Positions 36,176 to 45,742 of a stretch of 61,781 nt of DNA are shown here, piece after piece. This DNA comes from Syntrophobacter sp. SbD2 (GTDB taxonomy: Bacteria > Desulfobacterota > Binatia > UBA9968): the NCBI GenBank assembly GCA_945889495.1, contig CAMDBU010000012.1, forward strand, positions 1 to 61,781, read 5' to 3'. How positions within the stretch are numbered: the stretch's first letter is position 1; every line of letters starts with the position of its first letter. The notes under the pieces were generated by a model that ran no database searches, was not told the origin of the DNA, and was given only the letters and a program-made list of their open reading frames with translations. The position numbers and the translations under genes were made by a program.

Positions 36176-38686
36176 ATGGCCGATGCCAAGACCTTTATGA
36201 ATTACCAGCTCAACCCGGACCGCTACGATGAAGTTTTTGAAGCCGAAGGCCGACCGCGCCGCCATTGGACGAGACTCGCCCAAGCCGCGCGGCGCACCGG
36301 GCGCACCGCGCTTTCGCGCCGCGCCCGGACGATTCGCCGGGCCGTCGAACAAGACGGCGTCACCTATAACATCTATGGCGATCCCAAAGGCACCGATCGC
36401 CCCTGGGAAGTCGACTTGCTGCCCTTCGTCATCTCGAGCGAAGAATGGCAGTTTCTTTCCCGGGCGGTTGCCCAGCGCGCGCGGCTGCTGAACCTGCTGC
36501 TCGCCGACCTTTACGGCGCCAACCGCCTACTCGCCGACGGACTGATCCCGCCGGCGATTATTCATGGCCACCATAACTATTTGTGGCCTTGCCGCGGCAT
36601 CGAGCCGCCTGCCGGCAGATTCCTCCATCTCTATGCCTGCGATCTAGCGCGCTCGCCGGACGGCCGCTGGTGGGTGATCGGCGATCGCACCCAGGGTCCG
36701 TCAGGCGCCGGCTACGCGGTGCAAAACCGGCTCATCGTGACGCCCCAGTACGAGGACATTTTCCGCGCCCTCGGCGTCCAACGGCTGGCCAATTTTTTTC
36801 GCACCTTGCAGCAACAGCTGGCGGCTCTGGCGCCCAGCAATGGCGAAGCACCGCTAGTCGCGCTGCTGACGCCGGGGCCGTACAACGAAACCTATTTTGA
36901 GCAAGTATTTTTAGCCCGCTATCTGGGCTTTCCGCTGGTCGAAGGATCGGATCTGACGGTGCGCGACAACCGGGTTTATTTGAAAACTTTGCAAGGCTTG
37001 AAACGGGTGCACGCGCTCCTACGCCGCCTCGATGACGAGTATTGCGATCCGGCCGCCCTGCGCACCGACTCGACCCTCGGCGTCGCCGGCCTGATCTCGG
37101 CCGCCAGGGCGGGCAATGTGTTGATCGCCAATGCGCTCGGTTCCGGAGTGCTCGAATCGCCGGCGCTGCTCGGTTTCTTACCGGCCATTTGCCAGAAGCT
37201 ACTCGGCGAACCCTTGGCCTTGCCATCGGTAGCGACCTGGTGGTGTGGCGAAACCCCGGCGCTCAAGCATGTCATCGACCATCTTCCCGAGTTGGTCATC
37301 AAACCGGCCTTCGCTTCGATGAAACTCGAGCCGACATTCGGCCACAGCCTCGACAGCGCAGGGCGCACCGCCCTGGCCGCGCGCCTACGCGCCACGCCGC
37401 ACGCCTTCGTCGCCCAGGAGCGCGTGCGCTTGTCCCAAGCGCCAGCTTGGTCCGAGGAGAATCAACAGTTCGAACCCCGGGTCGTCGGATTGCGGGTCTA
37501 TGCCACCGCCAATGGCGATAGCTACGATGTTATGCCCGGTGGGCTCGCCCGGGTCGCCCCCGAATCCGCTGTCGAAGTCATCACCATGCAACGCGGCGGT
37601 TCGAGCAAAGATGTTTGGGTGCTAGGCGATGGCTCGACGCCATGGCAATCCCTGCTGGTACCGCGGCTCGGTGCCCACAACATCGTGCGCGGCGGTTTTT
37701 ATTCGCCGTCGCGCGCGGTCGAAAATCTCTTCTGGATGGGGCGCTACGCCGAGCGCATCGAAAACATTGGCCGCTTGCTGCGCTCGGTCGGTCAGCGGCT
37801 GACGGAAAGCGATCCGGCGCATTTAGCGACCCTCAAGGTACTCACCATCCTGTCCGATAAAGCGCGCTTGCGCGAGCCCATTGCCAATACCGCGGTATCG
37901 GCAACCAGGAAAAAATCTCCGCCCGACCTTGGACCCAATTGGTTGATCACCGCGGTGGCGGACCCGAAGGCGGCGAATGGCATTCCCGCCACCACCGCCA
38001 GGCTACAGTCTTGCGCCACCCAATTGCGCGCCCGTATGTCGCTCGATCATTGGCGCACGGTGCAGCGCCTCGCCCATGTCCACGAACAATCTTCGCCAAC
38101 CCTGGAAGCATCGCTGGCGATCCTCGACCGCGTGATTCCGGTCTCCACCGCGCTTGCCGGCTACACCTTCGACGATATGACGCGGGATGCCGCATGGCGT
38201 TTCCTGGTCATCGGGCGTCTGCTCGAGCGCATGGCGTTTTTGAGTTCGGCGATCATTCAGGTGGTCGGCTTGGCGCACGAAGACTGTGACGCCGTGCTCG
38301 GCGCGTTGCTGGAAATCGGCAACGTCAGCATGACCTATCGGGTGCGCTACCAACGCCATCCAGAATTGCTGCCGGTCCTCGATCTCATGGTGCTCGACGA
38401 GTCCAATCCGCATTCGGTTTGTTTTCAGCTCGCCGCCCTCGGCAACCATCTGCAGCAATTGAATTCGCAGCTGGATTTCTGGCCAGTCAACGATCCGGCT
38501 TCGATCCTGCAGGCGCTCAGGGGATTCGACCTAGCGGCGTTTGAAGATATCCAAGTGCCGCAGGGCGAACCGCTCGCCGCCCTTTTGGCCGCTTGCGAGC
38601 GCTACGCCTATGGCCTTTCCGATGAGCTCACCCAGCGATTTTTCGTACATGCCGGCGAGCGCTCCCAGACCAGCGTGGCCGCATGA
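36176..38686 (+). CDS. ATP-grasp (circularly permuted type 2) fused to alpha-E domain
   Basis: 836 residues. The N-terminal ~470 are an ATP-grasp enzyme ('AVEQDGVTYNIYGDPKGTDRPWEVDLLPFV', 'DGRWWVIGDRTQGPSGAGYAVQNR', 'VIKPAFASM', 'MQRGGSSKDVWVLGDG'). Residues ~505-815 are an alpha-E domain ('SPSRAVENLFWMGRYAERIENIGRLLRSV', 'WRFLVIGRLLERMAFLSS'). The fusion joins what are two genes in the 18-21 kb operon, supporting a physical enzyme/alpha-E complex. The next gene overlaps by 4 bp (ATGA). Confidence 0.9.
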   Translation: MADAKTFMNYQLNPDRYDEVFEAEGRPRRHWTRLAQAARRTGRTALSRRARTIRRAVEQDGVTYNIYGDPKGTDRPWEVDLLPFVISSEEWQFLSRAVAQRARLLNLLLADLYGANRLLADGLIPPAIIHGHHNYLWPCRGIEPPAGRFLHLYACDLARSPDGRWWVIGDRTQGPSGAGYAVQNRLIVTPQYEDIFRALGVQRLANFFRTLQQQLAALAPSNGEAPLVALLTPGPYNETYFEQVFLARYLGFPLVEGSDLTVRDNRVYLKTLQGLKRVHALLRRLDDEYCDPAALRTDSTLGVAGLISAARAGNVLIANALGSGVLESPALLGFLPAICQKLLGEPLALPSVATWWCGETPALKHVIDHLPELVIKPAFASMKLEPTFGHSLDSAGRTALAARLRATPHAFVAQERVRLSQAPAWSEENQQFEPRVVGLRVYATANGDSYDVMPGGLARVAPESAVEVITMQRGGSSKDVWVLGDGSTPWQSLLVPRLGAHNIVRGGFYSPSRAVENLFWMGRYAERIENIGRLLRSVGQRLTESDPAHLATLKVLTILSDKARLREPIANTAVSATRKKSPPDLGPNWLITAVADPKAANGIPATTARLQSCATQLRARMSLDHWRTVQRLAHVHEQSSPTLEASLAILDRVIPVSTALAGYTFDDMTRDAAWRFLVIGRLLERMAFLSSAIIQVVGLAHEDCDAVLGALLEIGNVSMTYRVRYQRHPELLPVLDLMVLDESNPHSVCFQLAALGNHLQQLNSQLDFWPVNDPASILQALRGFDLAAFEDIQVPQGEPLAALLAACERYAYGLSDELTQRFFVHAGERSQTSVAA

Positions 38687-39585
38687 GTCCAAACAACGCG
38701 CGCCGTTACAAGGTCGATCACTACACCGCCTACCGCTACTCGGAGCCGGTGATGCTGTCGCACCAGCAGCTCCATTTGGCGCCCCGACAGTTGGACTACC
38801 AGGCGATTCACGCCCATGAAGTCGTCGTCAAGCCGGCGCCGACGCAGCGGCGCCAATTGACCGACCCATTCGGCAACCCGGTCACCGAGATCGCCATCGA
38901 AGCGGCGCACCGGAGCTTGGATATCATCGCTCGATCCACGGTCAGCGTAACCGAGCGGCCGACCATCGAGGCCGCGCAAACCCCGGCGTGGGAGACGGTG
39001 CGCGATGCGCTCGCCTACCGCGCCGCTTGGCAACCGCCAGCGGCGCTTCTCGAAGCCACACAGTTTCTCTTCGAATCGCCCTACGCCAGGGTGAAACGTA
39101 TCCTCAGGGCCTATGCGGAAAATTGTTTTGCGCCCGGCCAGCCGGTGCTGAGCGCGGCCGTGGCGCTGATGGCGAAAATTCACGGCGAGTTCAAGTTCGA
39201 TGCCGGCGCGACCAACGTGACCACGCCGGTGATGAAATTTTTCGAACAGAAGCGCGGCGTCTGCCAAGATTTCACCCATCTAATGATTTCCTGTTTACGT
39301 TCCACCGGGCTGGCGGCGCGTTACGTCAGCGGCTATCTGCTGACCCACCCAGCGCCGGGCAAACCGCGGCGCGTCGGCGCCGACGCTTCTCACGCCTGGG
39401 TCGCGCTATTTATTCCCGGCGAAGGTTGGGTGGATCTCGATCCGACAAACAATCTCAGACCAGCGCTCGAGCATGTCACGGTCAGTTGGGGCCGGGATTT
39501 CTCGGATGTAACGCCACTACGCGGGGTCATCAACGGTGGCGGCGAGCAAACCCTCGAAGTCAAAGTAACGGTCGAGCCGATCTAG
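38683..39585 (+). CDS. Transglutaminase-like cysteine protease family protein
   Basis: 300 residues: Bact_transglu_N ('YKVDHYTAYRYSEPVMLSHQQLHLAPRQ'), then a core with Cys194 ('KRGVCQDFTHLMISCLRSTGLAARYVSGY'), His237 ('DASHAWVALFIPG') and Asp253 ('DLDPTNNL'), all intact. Overlapping start with the ATP-grasp/alpha-E gene. Its TAG stop shares the sequence CTAG with the TAG of the opposing ligase gene, so there is no intergenic space. It probably acts with the other two operon products on a common peptide or protein substrate. Confidence 0.9.
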   Translation: MSPNNARRYKVDHYTAYRYSEPVMLSHQQLHLAPRQLDYQAIHAHEVVVKPAPTQRRQLTDPFGNPVTEIAIEAAHRSLDIIARSTVSVTERPTIEAAQTPAWETVRDALAYRAAWQPPAALLEATQFLFESPYARVKRILRAYAENCFAPGQPVLSAAVALMAKIHGEFKFDAGATNVTTPVMKFFEQKRGVCQDFTHLMISCLRSTGLAARYVSGYLLTHPAPGKPRRVGADASHAWVALFIPGEGWVDLDPTNNLRPALEHVTVSWGRDFSDVTPLRGVINGGGEQTLEVKVTVEPI

Positions 39586-41159
39586 CGCGGCAATTGGTTG
39601 CGCAGCTTGAAGCGCTGAATTTTCCCGGTGGCGGTTTTCGGTAACTCGGCGACGAATTCAATCCAGCGGGGATATTTATAGGGCGCCAGCTGGCCTTTGA
39701 CATGCTGTTGCAACGCCGCGGCAAGCTCGGCGCTGTGCGGCGTGTCGGCGCGCAGAACCACATAGGCTTTGGGTTTGATCAGGCCGTTTTCGTCGGCCTG
39801 TCCGACCACGGCGGCTTCGAGCACGGCGGCGTGGGCAGCCAGAGCCGATTCGACTTCGAAGGGCGATACCCAGATGCCGCTCACCTTGAGCATGTCGTCG
39901 TCGCGTCCCGAGTAGGTGAAATAGCCGTCCGCGCTTTCTGTGTACTTGTCGCCGCTGCGCGTCCATGGGCCGAGGAAAGTGTTGCGGCTCTTGTCGCGGT
40001 TATTCCAATAGTAGGCCGCGCTGGTGGGACCGCGCACTTGCAGTTCGCCGATTTCATCGGTGGCCACGGGCAAGCCACTTTCGCCCAGGAGCCGGATATC
40101 GTAACCCGGCACCGCTTTGCCGGAGGTGCCGTAACGCAAATCGCCGGGGCGATTCGATAAGAAAATATGCAGCATCTCGGTTGACCCTAAACCATCGAGA
40201 ATATCGACGCCGGTAAGTTCGCTCCAGCGACGCCCGACGTCGGCGGGTAACGCTTCGCCGGCCGATGCGCAACGGCGTAGGTTAATTTCTTCCCGCTTGG
40301 GTATTTCAGTGTGCGCCAACAGTCCACTGTAGAGCGTCGGCACGCCGTAGAAAATTGTCGGCTGGTATTGGCGCAATAGGCGCCAAACCGCCGCCGGCGT
40401 CGGCCGCTCGGCGAGCAGCAAGGTGGTGGCGCCCACCGACAGCGGAAAACTCAAGCCGTTACCCAGGCCGTAGGCGAAAAACAGCTTGGCCGCCGAGAAC
40501 ACTACATCGCTTTCCTGAATACCGAGAATCGGCTGGGCGTAGAGCTCGGCGGTTTTGATCATGCTGGTGTGGACGTGAACGACGCCCTTGGGCGCGCCGG
40601 TGGAGCCCGAGGAGTAGAGCCAGAAGCATGGGTCGTCGGCGCGTGTCGGTGCCGTGGTAAATTCGGCCGCCGCTCGGGCCGTCAAATCGGCGAGCCGGGG
40701 ATATTGGCTCGCCGCTCCGCCTGAAACAATCACATGCTTAAGAAACGGTTGCGCCGCCAAGATCGGTTGAAAGCTCGGCAACAGCGCTTCGGACACGATC
40801 AGCGCCAGGGCGCGGCTGTCGCGCAACATGAAATCGAAATCGCTGCTGGTCAGCAAAGTATTGACCGCCACCGGCACCAGCCCGGCTTTGATGGCGCCGA
40901 GAAACACTGATGGGAAATCGATGGTATCGAGCAGGCAAACCATGATCCGCGATTCCATCGCTAAGCCGAGACCCGTGAGCATGTTGGCGCAGCGATTCAC
41001 CCGTTCGCCAAGGTCGGCGAAGGTATAGCTGCCATGCTCGTCGATATAAGCGATCTTGTCCGGGCGCGCGGCCAGGTTGCGTTCGATCAAATCCTCGGCG
41101 GCGTTGTAGTGCCGCAGCAGGGCCGGACTCGAGGCGATTTGGTTATCGATAGCGGTCAT
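39582..41159 (-). CDS. Benzoate-CoA ligase family acyl-CoA synthetase
   Basis: 525 residues of the ANL superfamily: P-loop 'WLYSSGSTGAPKGVVHVH', 'YGVPTLYSGLL', 'GLGSTEMLHIFLSNRPGDLRYGTSGKAVPGYDIRLL', 'YFTYSGRDDDMLKVSGIWVSPFEVES' and the adenylation lysine in 'TATGKIQRFKL'. This combination matches benzoate- or hydroxybenzoate-CoA ligases, which activate aromatic acids with ATP and CoA. It is the only aromatic catabolic gene in the storage block. 34 bp before it lies the glgB stop on the same strand. Confidence 0.85.
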   Translation of the reverse strand: MTAIDNQIASSPALLRHYNAAEDLIERNLAARPDKIAYIDEHGSYTFADLGERVNRCANMLTGLGLAMESRIMVCLLDTIDFPSVFLGAIKAGLVPVAVNTLLTSSDFDFMLRDSRALALIVSEALLPSFQPILAAQPFLKHVIVSGGAASQYPRLADLTARAAAEFTTAPTRADDPCFWLYSSGSTGAPKGVVHVHTSMIKTAELYAQPILGIQESDVVFSAAKLFFAYGLGNGLSFPLSVGATTLLLAERPTPAAVWRLLRQYQPTIFYGVPTLYSGLLAHTEIPKREEINLRRCASAGEALPADVGRRWSELTGVDILDGLGSTEMLHIFLSNRPGDLRYGTSGKAVPGYDIRLLGESGLPVATDEIGELQVRGPTSAAYYWNNRDKSRNTFLGPWTRSGDKYTESADGYFTYSGRDDDMLKVSGIWVSPFEVESALAAHAAVLEAAVVGQADENGLIKPKAYVVLRADTPHSAELAAALQQHVKGQLAPYKYPRWIEFVAELPKTATGKIQRFKLRNQLPR

Positions 41160-41193
41160 GAGCGTTCCTCAAGGTTTTTCCAAGTAAGTAAAC

Positions 41194-43194
41194 TCAAACG
41201 GCTGCGACAAGATTTACTTCGGTGTTTGCGTCGATTCGTGGAGTGGATTTTTTGAACACCAGCATGGCCAGCGGCGGCAGGGTTAGCTCGAGCGAAAAAG
41301 CCAATCCATGGGTCGGAATTGGCGCGCTGGCCACGGCGCCGTAATTGCCCCAATTTTGTCCGCCATAGCAACTGGCGTCGCTGTTGAGCACCTCGGCGTA
41401 CCCCCCCGCTTCGGGCACGCCGATGCGATATCCGGTCCTGGGCACTGGTGTAAAGTTGCAAACGACAACCAGAACATCGCCGGCGTTTTTGCCCCGGCGC
41501 AGAAAACAGACGATGCTTTTATCGGCGTCGTGGCAGTCGATCCAGGCAAAGCCAGAAGGATGAAAATCGAGTTCGTACAACGCCGGTTCGGATTGACTGA
41601 GCGCGTTCAGCTCCTTGACATAGCGGTGAATCCCGCGATGCGCCGCGAGGCCAAGTAAATCCCAGTCAAGCGCGCCATCGTGGTCCCACTCCCGGCGCTG
41701 GCCGAACTCGCTGCCCATGAAAAGAAACTTCTTGCCCGGCTGGGCGTACATGTAACCGAGCAGGAGTCTGAGACCGGCGAACTTTTCCCAATCGCTGCCC
41801 GGCATTTTCTCGAGCAGCGATCCCTTGCCATGCACCACTTCGTCATGGGACAGGGGTAAGACAAACCTTTCGCTGTACGCATAGGTATTACGAAACGTCA
41901 GCTTATCGTGATCGTACTTGCGGTAGATCGGATCCTCGCCCAGGTATTTGAGCGTGTCGTGCATCCATCCCATATCCCATTTCATGGCGAACCCCAGGCC
42001 CCCGGTGCTCGTCGCACCCGTGACCATCGGCCAGGAAGTCGATTCTTCGGCGATGGTCAATACGCCGGGATGACGCTCGGCGATCGCATCATTGAGCTGG
42101 CGCAGAAAGACCAGCGACTCCAGATTCTCCCGGCCACCATAGCGATTGGCCACCCACTCGCCTTCCGAGCGCGAGTAGTCGAGGTAGAGCATCGACGCGA
42201 CGGCATCCACGCGCAGACCGTCGACATGGTAGCGCTCCAGCCAAAACAGCGCGCTGTTGATCAGAAACCCGCAGACTTCTCTTCTGCCGAGATTAAAAAT
42301 CACCGTGTCCCAATCCGGGTGGATGCCCTGGCGCGGATCGCGGTGCTCGTAGAGATGGGTGCCGTCGAAAAAAGCCAAGCCATGCTCATCGTTGGGGAAA
42401 TGCGCCGGCACCCAGTCGAGAATCACGCCAATGCCGTGCCGGTGCAGGCAATCGACCAGAAACATGAAATCTTGCGGCGTGCCGTAGCGGCTGGTGGGAG
42501 CAAAGTAGCCGGTGGTCTGGTAGCCCCAGGAACCGTAAAACGGGTGCTCGGTCACCGGCATGAATTCAACATGGGTGAAGCCGAGATCGCGCAGATACTC
42601 GGGCAACGCGGCGGCCAGTTCGCAGTAGGTTAATTGACGATTGTCTTCTTCGGGCACGCTTTTCCAGGAGCCGAGATGGAGTTCGTAAATGCGCAGCGGA
42701 GATTCCGCGGCATTGAGCGCCGGGCGCTGCCCGATCCATTCTTGATCGTTCCATGAATAGTCCAATTGACAGACCAGCGAATCCGTTTGTGGGGCTAACT
42801 CGCCGCGAAACGCGAAGGGATCCGATTTGTCGGCGGCGTACTCTCCGTAGGACGATTGAACGTGATATTTATAGCGCGCTCCATCGCTTGCGCCAGCGAC
42901 GAAACCGGCCCAAATGCCGGCACTTCCCAGCGGCGCTAAGAGATCGCTTTGTTTGTTCCAACCATTGAAGTCGCCAGTTACCGAAACCCTCGACGCGTTG
43001 GGCGCCCAGACCGCGAAGTAACATCCTTCGATGCCGCCGCGCGTCTCGACATGCGCGCCCATTATGTCGAACAACCGATAGTGAGTGCCCTCACTGAACA
43101 GGTGGAGGTCCTCGGTCGTAATGCGCTCCGAGGCGATGGCGGTGGCGACGGCCCCAGCGTGCGCGGTACTCAGAGGCTCATGTTTCATCGCCAT
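41194..43194 (-). CDS. glgB: 1,4-alpha-glucan branching enzyme
   Basis: A 666-residue GH13 enzyme that introduces alpha-1,6 branches in glycogen. CBM48 ('YFAVWAPNASRVSVTGDFNGWN') is at residues 59-80. Catalytic motifs: 'VILDWVPAHFP', nucleophile Asp330 in 'DGLRVDAVASMLYLDY', acid/base Glu in 'TIAEEST' (383/384) and 'FVLPLSHDEVVHG'. The length is at the short end, missing the extra N-terminal module of E. coli GlgB. Start ATG at 43194 or 43188; neither has a strong ribosome site. Confidence 0.93.
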   Translation of the reverse strand: MAMKHEPLSTAHAGAVATAIASERITTEDLHLFSEGTHYRLFDIMGAHVETRGGIEGCYFAVWAPNASRVSVTGDFNGWNKQSDLLAPLGSAGIWAGFVAGASDGARYKYHVQSSYGEYAADKSDPFAFRGELAPQTDSLVCQLDYSWNDQEWIGQRPALNAAESPLRIYELHLGSWKSVPEEDNRQLTYCELAAALPEYLRDLGFTHVEFMPVTEHPFYGSWGYQTTGYFAPTSRYGTPQDFMFLVDCLHRHGIGVILDWVPAHFPNDEHGLAFFDGTHLYEHRDPRQGIHPDWDTVIFNLGRREVCGFLINSALFWLERYHVDGLRVDAVASMLYLDYSRSEGEWVANRYGGRENLESLVFLRQLNDAIAERHPGVLTIAEESTSWPMVTGATSTGGLGFAMKWDMGWMHDTLKYLGEDPIYRKYDHDKLTFRNTYAYSERFVLPLSHDEVVHGKGSLLEKMPGSDWEKFAGLRLLLGYMYAQPGKKFLFMGSEFGQRREWDHDGALDWDLLGLAAHRGIHRYVKELNALSQSEPALYELDFHPSGFAWIDCHDADKSIVCFLRRGKNAGDVLVVVCNFTPVPRTGYRIGVPEAGGYAEVLNSDASCYGGQNWGNYGAVASAPIPTHGLAFSLELTLPPLAMLVFKKSTPRIDANTEVNLVAAV

Positions 43195-43670
43195 AGTTGG
43201 TAAATCAAAAATTTATTTGGTTAGAACGCGTTCGCAACATGACCAGACTATGCTTACTAAGCAATGTTGATTCCCCAGCGCTCGCGGCGCGGCAATCGAC
43301 TATTTTTCATGGATTCGGGTTTATTCCGTAAATTTTAAACTAGCTCTGCTCAAGAACCATGCACACCGGCCCAATTGTTGAGCACGCTTGGTCAAACAAC
43401 CCCCGATCGATTGGCAATTCGCGACAAGCGGTCCATGGCATATTGCTTGCTGCCTTCACTATGCGGAAGCAGCGAGGCGCAGCCAACAATCCTTACGATC
43501 ACCGTGGAGGGTATCATCAAAAGTTGCGCCAACAAGCAGCGCTTTAACAAAATTCACGCTGGCGTAACCTTGATTGCTGGCTTACCGCGCATGAGAGCGA
43601 ACCGGTAGGAAGAGCACGAAAGAAGAGCGGCAGCGATTGTACTAGCGATGTAAGTATCAGGAGGTGAATA
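43195..43670. other. Divergent intergenic region, 476 bp
   Basis: More AT-rich than its surroundings near 43200-43340. It should hold the glgB promoter and that of the gene at 43671. Open frames at 43359-43608 look accidental (atypical composition, no homology). I see no member of the periodic repeat families. Confidence 0.45.
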
Positions 43671-44429
43671 ATGTCAGTGCCTGCCTTTTACATGAAACGG
43701 GAATGGCTCGACCAAGACCCAGGTATCGAAAAAGTTGCCATGCATTATACCTGGACACCGCCCGACCATGAGCCGGATTGGTCGCGCCATCGCGAAACCC
43801 GGGTGATGGAAAAAAATGCCATGCTCAAGGAGGGCATGGGTGGAACCATCCTGGTGGAATTGGCCCAAACCGAGGTTAAAGAACGGCCCGCCAAGGCTCC
43901 CGACAACGCGCGCGTCCGGGTTATCAAAATGCCCACGGGCATATGGAATCCGATTTCCAATGCGTGGAATGAACAATATCTGTTCCATCATTATTATGAG
44001 GTGCACCAGAACGGCAAGGTGTGGAACACCGAACTTTTTACCGAGGAAATCGTTAGCCGCGAAGTGGAATACGTCGACTGGGACGGCAACGTAGTGGGCA
44101 CCTGCGCGCATTGGAGCGTCTTCGACTTCGACGCCACGCAGTACTGTCCTTCGGAGGTTCCCGAGTTCATCGAACGCTTTGGCGACGATCATGAACTACG
44201 TTCCTACAAGTTCTACAATCATCCCGACCGCAGTTCCTTTCTGCGCCACAAGGCGATCATGGTTTACGATCTGCCGCTGCCGCACCGCTGGCGCTCCAAG
44301 GTTTGGGGCCCGCGCGGCGCGAAGATCGTGCAGGGATGGCATGTCGGCTATTTGGATCATATCCCCGCCGAGGGAGAACATGTCCAGATGCGCGAGGAGT
44401 GGACCGGCTATACCGAGATCGAGCTATAA
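43671..44429 (+). CDS. Unrecognised soluble protein next to glycogen genes
   Basis: 252 residues that I cannot assign. No signal peptide or membrane segment; it is rich in aromatic residues and short beta-like stretches ('NEQYLFHHYYEVHQNGKVWNTELFTEEIV', 'AIMVYDLPLPHRWRSKVWGP', 'EEWTGYTEIEL'), suggesting a beta-rich fold. AGGAGGTGA before the ATG is one of the strongest ribosome sites in the window. The next gene starts 1 bp after its stop, so it is made together with the CBM48-esterase. A carbohydrate-related role is inferred from neighbours only. Confidence 0.8.
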   Translation: MSVPAFYMKREWLDQDPGIEKVAMHYTWTPPDHEPDWSRHRETRVMEKNAMLKEGMGGTILVELAQTEVKERPAKAPDNARVRVIKMPTGIWNPISNAWNEQYLFHHYYEVHQNGKVWNTELFTEEIVSREVEYVDWDGNVVGTCAHWSVFDFDATQYCPSEVPEFIERFGDDHELRSYKFYNHPDRSSFLRHKAIMVYDLPLPHRWRSKVWGPRGAKIVQGWHVGYLDHIPAEGEHVQMREEWTGYTEIEL

Positions 44430-44430
44430 A

Positions 44431-45687
44431 ATGCCAGCTACAAACGCTCTTACCGATGCGGCGTCCAAGCCAGCTGACTCCGCCAACCCGGAAGCGGTGC
44501 CGACGTTTGCCACCTATCGGCAACGGATCGAGCAAAAGGATCTGGCACTGCACCAGGAAATCGACCACTTCCTCGGTCTGCTGCGGGTTCTCGGCACTCC
44601 GATGATCGACGATGCCCAGGCGCACTTCATTTACCACAATCCCTTCGCGCGCGAGGTAAAGCTCGCGGGCGAATTTCCTTCATCGGGTTGGGGTGGCGTG
44701 GCCATGACGCGGCTGGGTGAAACCGGCATCTTCCATTTGTCGCTAGCGCTCCAAGCGCCAGCGCGCATCGAGTATAAATTTCAAGTCGATGGCCAATGGC
44801 TGGCGGATCCCTTTTGCGCCAATCGCGTGGACAACGGCGTGGGTGGCGAGAACTCCTGCTTAGTGCTCGGCCGGTTTGACGAGCCTGCCGAGTTAGAATG
44901 GCACGCGGCGTTACCGCACGGCAACATCGAGGAGTTTGTCCTGTCCAGCCGCTATCTCAAAAACCAGCGGAAAGTTTACGTTTATCTGCCCGCGCAGTAT
45001 GGCGAAATGAAGGGGCAAGAGCTCCCCGCTCTTTACGTTCACGATGGCGGCGAATATCTCACGCGCGCGCGCCTGGCCATCGCCCTCGACAATCTCATCC
45101 ATGCCGGAGAAATCCCGCCGCTCATCGTCGTCATGGTTAATCCGGTGCAGCGCGAAAGCGAGTACATCGGCAATGAAGACTATGCCGCGCTGGTCGAGCA
45201 CGAGCTGATTCCGCGCATCGAAAGTTCCTACCGCGCCCGCGGCCATCGCGATAGCCGCGCCGTCATGGGCGCTTCCATGGGCGGTCTGATTGCCACTTAC
45301 CTGGCGCTTACGCGTCCGCACCTGTTTGCAAAAGTCGCCGGGCAGTCGAGCGCCTTTTTCTTGAACGAGGAAAAGATCGTCGCCCTGGCCGGCGCGCTGG
45401 CTACGCCGGTGATTTTTTATTTTGATGTCGCCGAGACCGAGGCGCAATTCATTCCAGCACATAAACGGCTGATGCCGATCTTGGAGTCGAAACAATGCCG
45501 CTGTTTCTACCAAGAGGTACCGGGCGGTCATAATTGGACCACCTGGCGCGCCCATCTCAAAGAAATTCTGGTTTTTCATTGGGGCGAGGATAAATTCAAA
45601 CGGGCAAGGGAAAATAGAGAATCATCGGTTGCAACAGCCGCGCCACTAAAGCAGAGCGCTAAACCGCAACCGCCCCCGGGCCGCTGA
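44431..45687 (+). CDS. CBM48-esterase (Fes/EstA-like alpha/beta hydrolase)
   Basis: 418 residues from ATG 44431, directly after the upstream stop; the open frame from 44179 overlaps the previous gene and is rejected. Residues ~60-150 form an early-set/CBM48 domain ('HFIYHNPFAREVKLAGEFPSSGW', 'ARIEYKFQVDGQWLADPF'). Residues ~165-390 form an enterochelin-esterase-like hydrolase with 'GASMGG' (Ser282) and a terminal His in 'PGGHNWTTWR'. The mix suggests an esterase on a polysaccharide or sugar ester. The C-terminal ~30 residues look disordered. Confidence 0.82.
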   Translation: MPATNALTDAASKPADSANPEAVPTFATYRQRIEQKDLALHQEIDHFLGLLRVLGTPMIDDAQAHFIYHNPFAREVKLAGEFPSSGWGGVAMTRLGETGIFHLSLALQAPARIEYKFQVDGQWLADPFCANRVDNGVGGENSCLVLGRFDEPAELEWHAALPHGNIEEFVLSSRYLKNQRKVYVYLPAQYGEMKGQELPALYVHDGGEYLTRARLAIALDNLIHAGEIPPLIVVMVNPVQRESEYIGNEDYAALVEHELIPRIESSYRARGHRDSRAVMGASMGGLIATYLALTRPHLFAKVAGQSSAFFLNEEKIVALAGALATPVIFYFDVAETEAQFIPAHKRLMPILESKQCRCFYQEVPGGHNWTTWRAHLKEILVFHWGEDKFKRARENRESSVATAAPLKQSAKPQPPPGR

Positions 45688-45742
45688 GCCTAGCGAATCC
45701 AGCGCGGCGACGGCAACCCAACCTGGGAAGTCAAAACCATAT

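Noticed and set aside
43359-43608. Two small plus-strand frames (62 and 77 codons)
   Set aside because: Overlap each other in different frames, no ribosome site, no similarity to known proteins.
44179-44430. N-terminal extension of the CBM48-esterase frame
   Set aside because: Overlaps the upstream gene out of frame; the ATG at 44431 directly follows that gene's stop.
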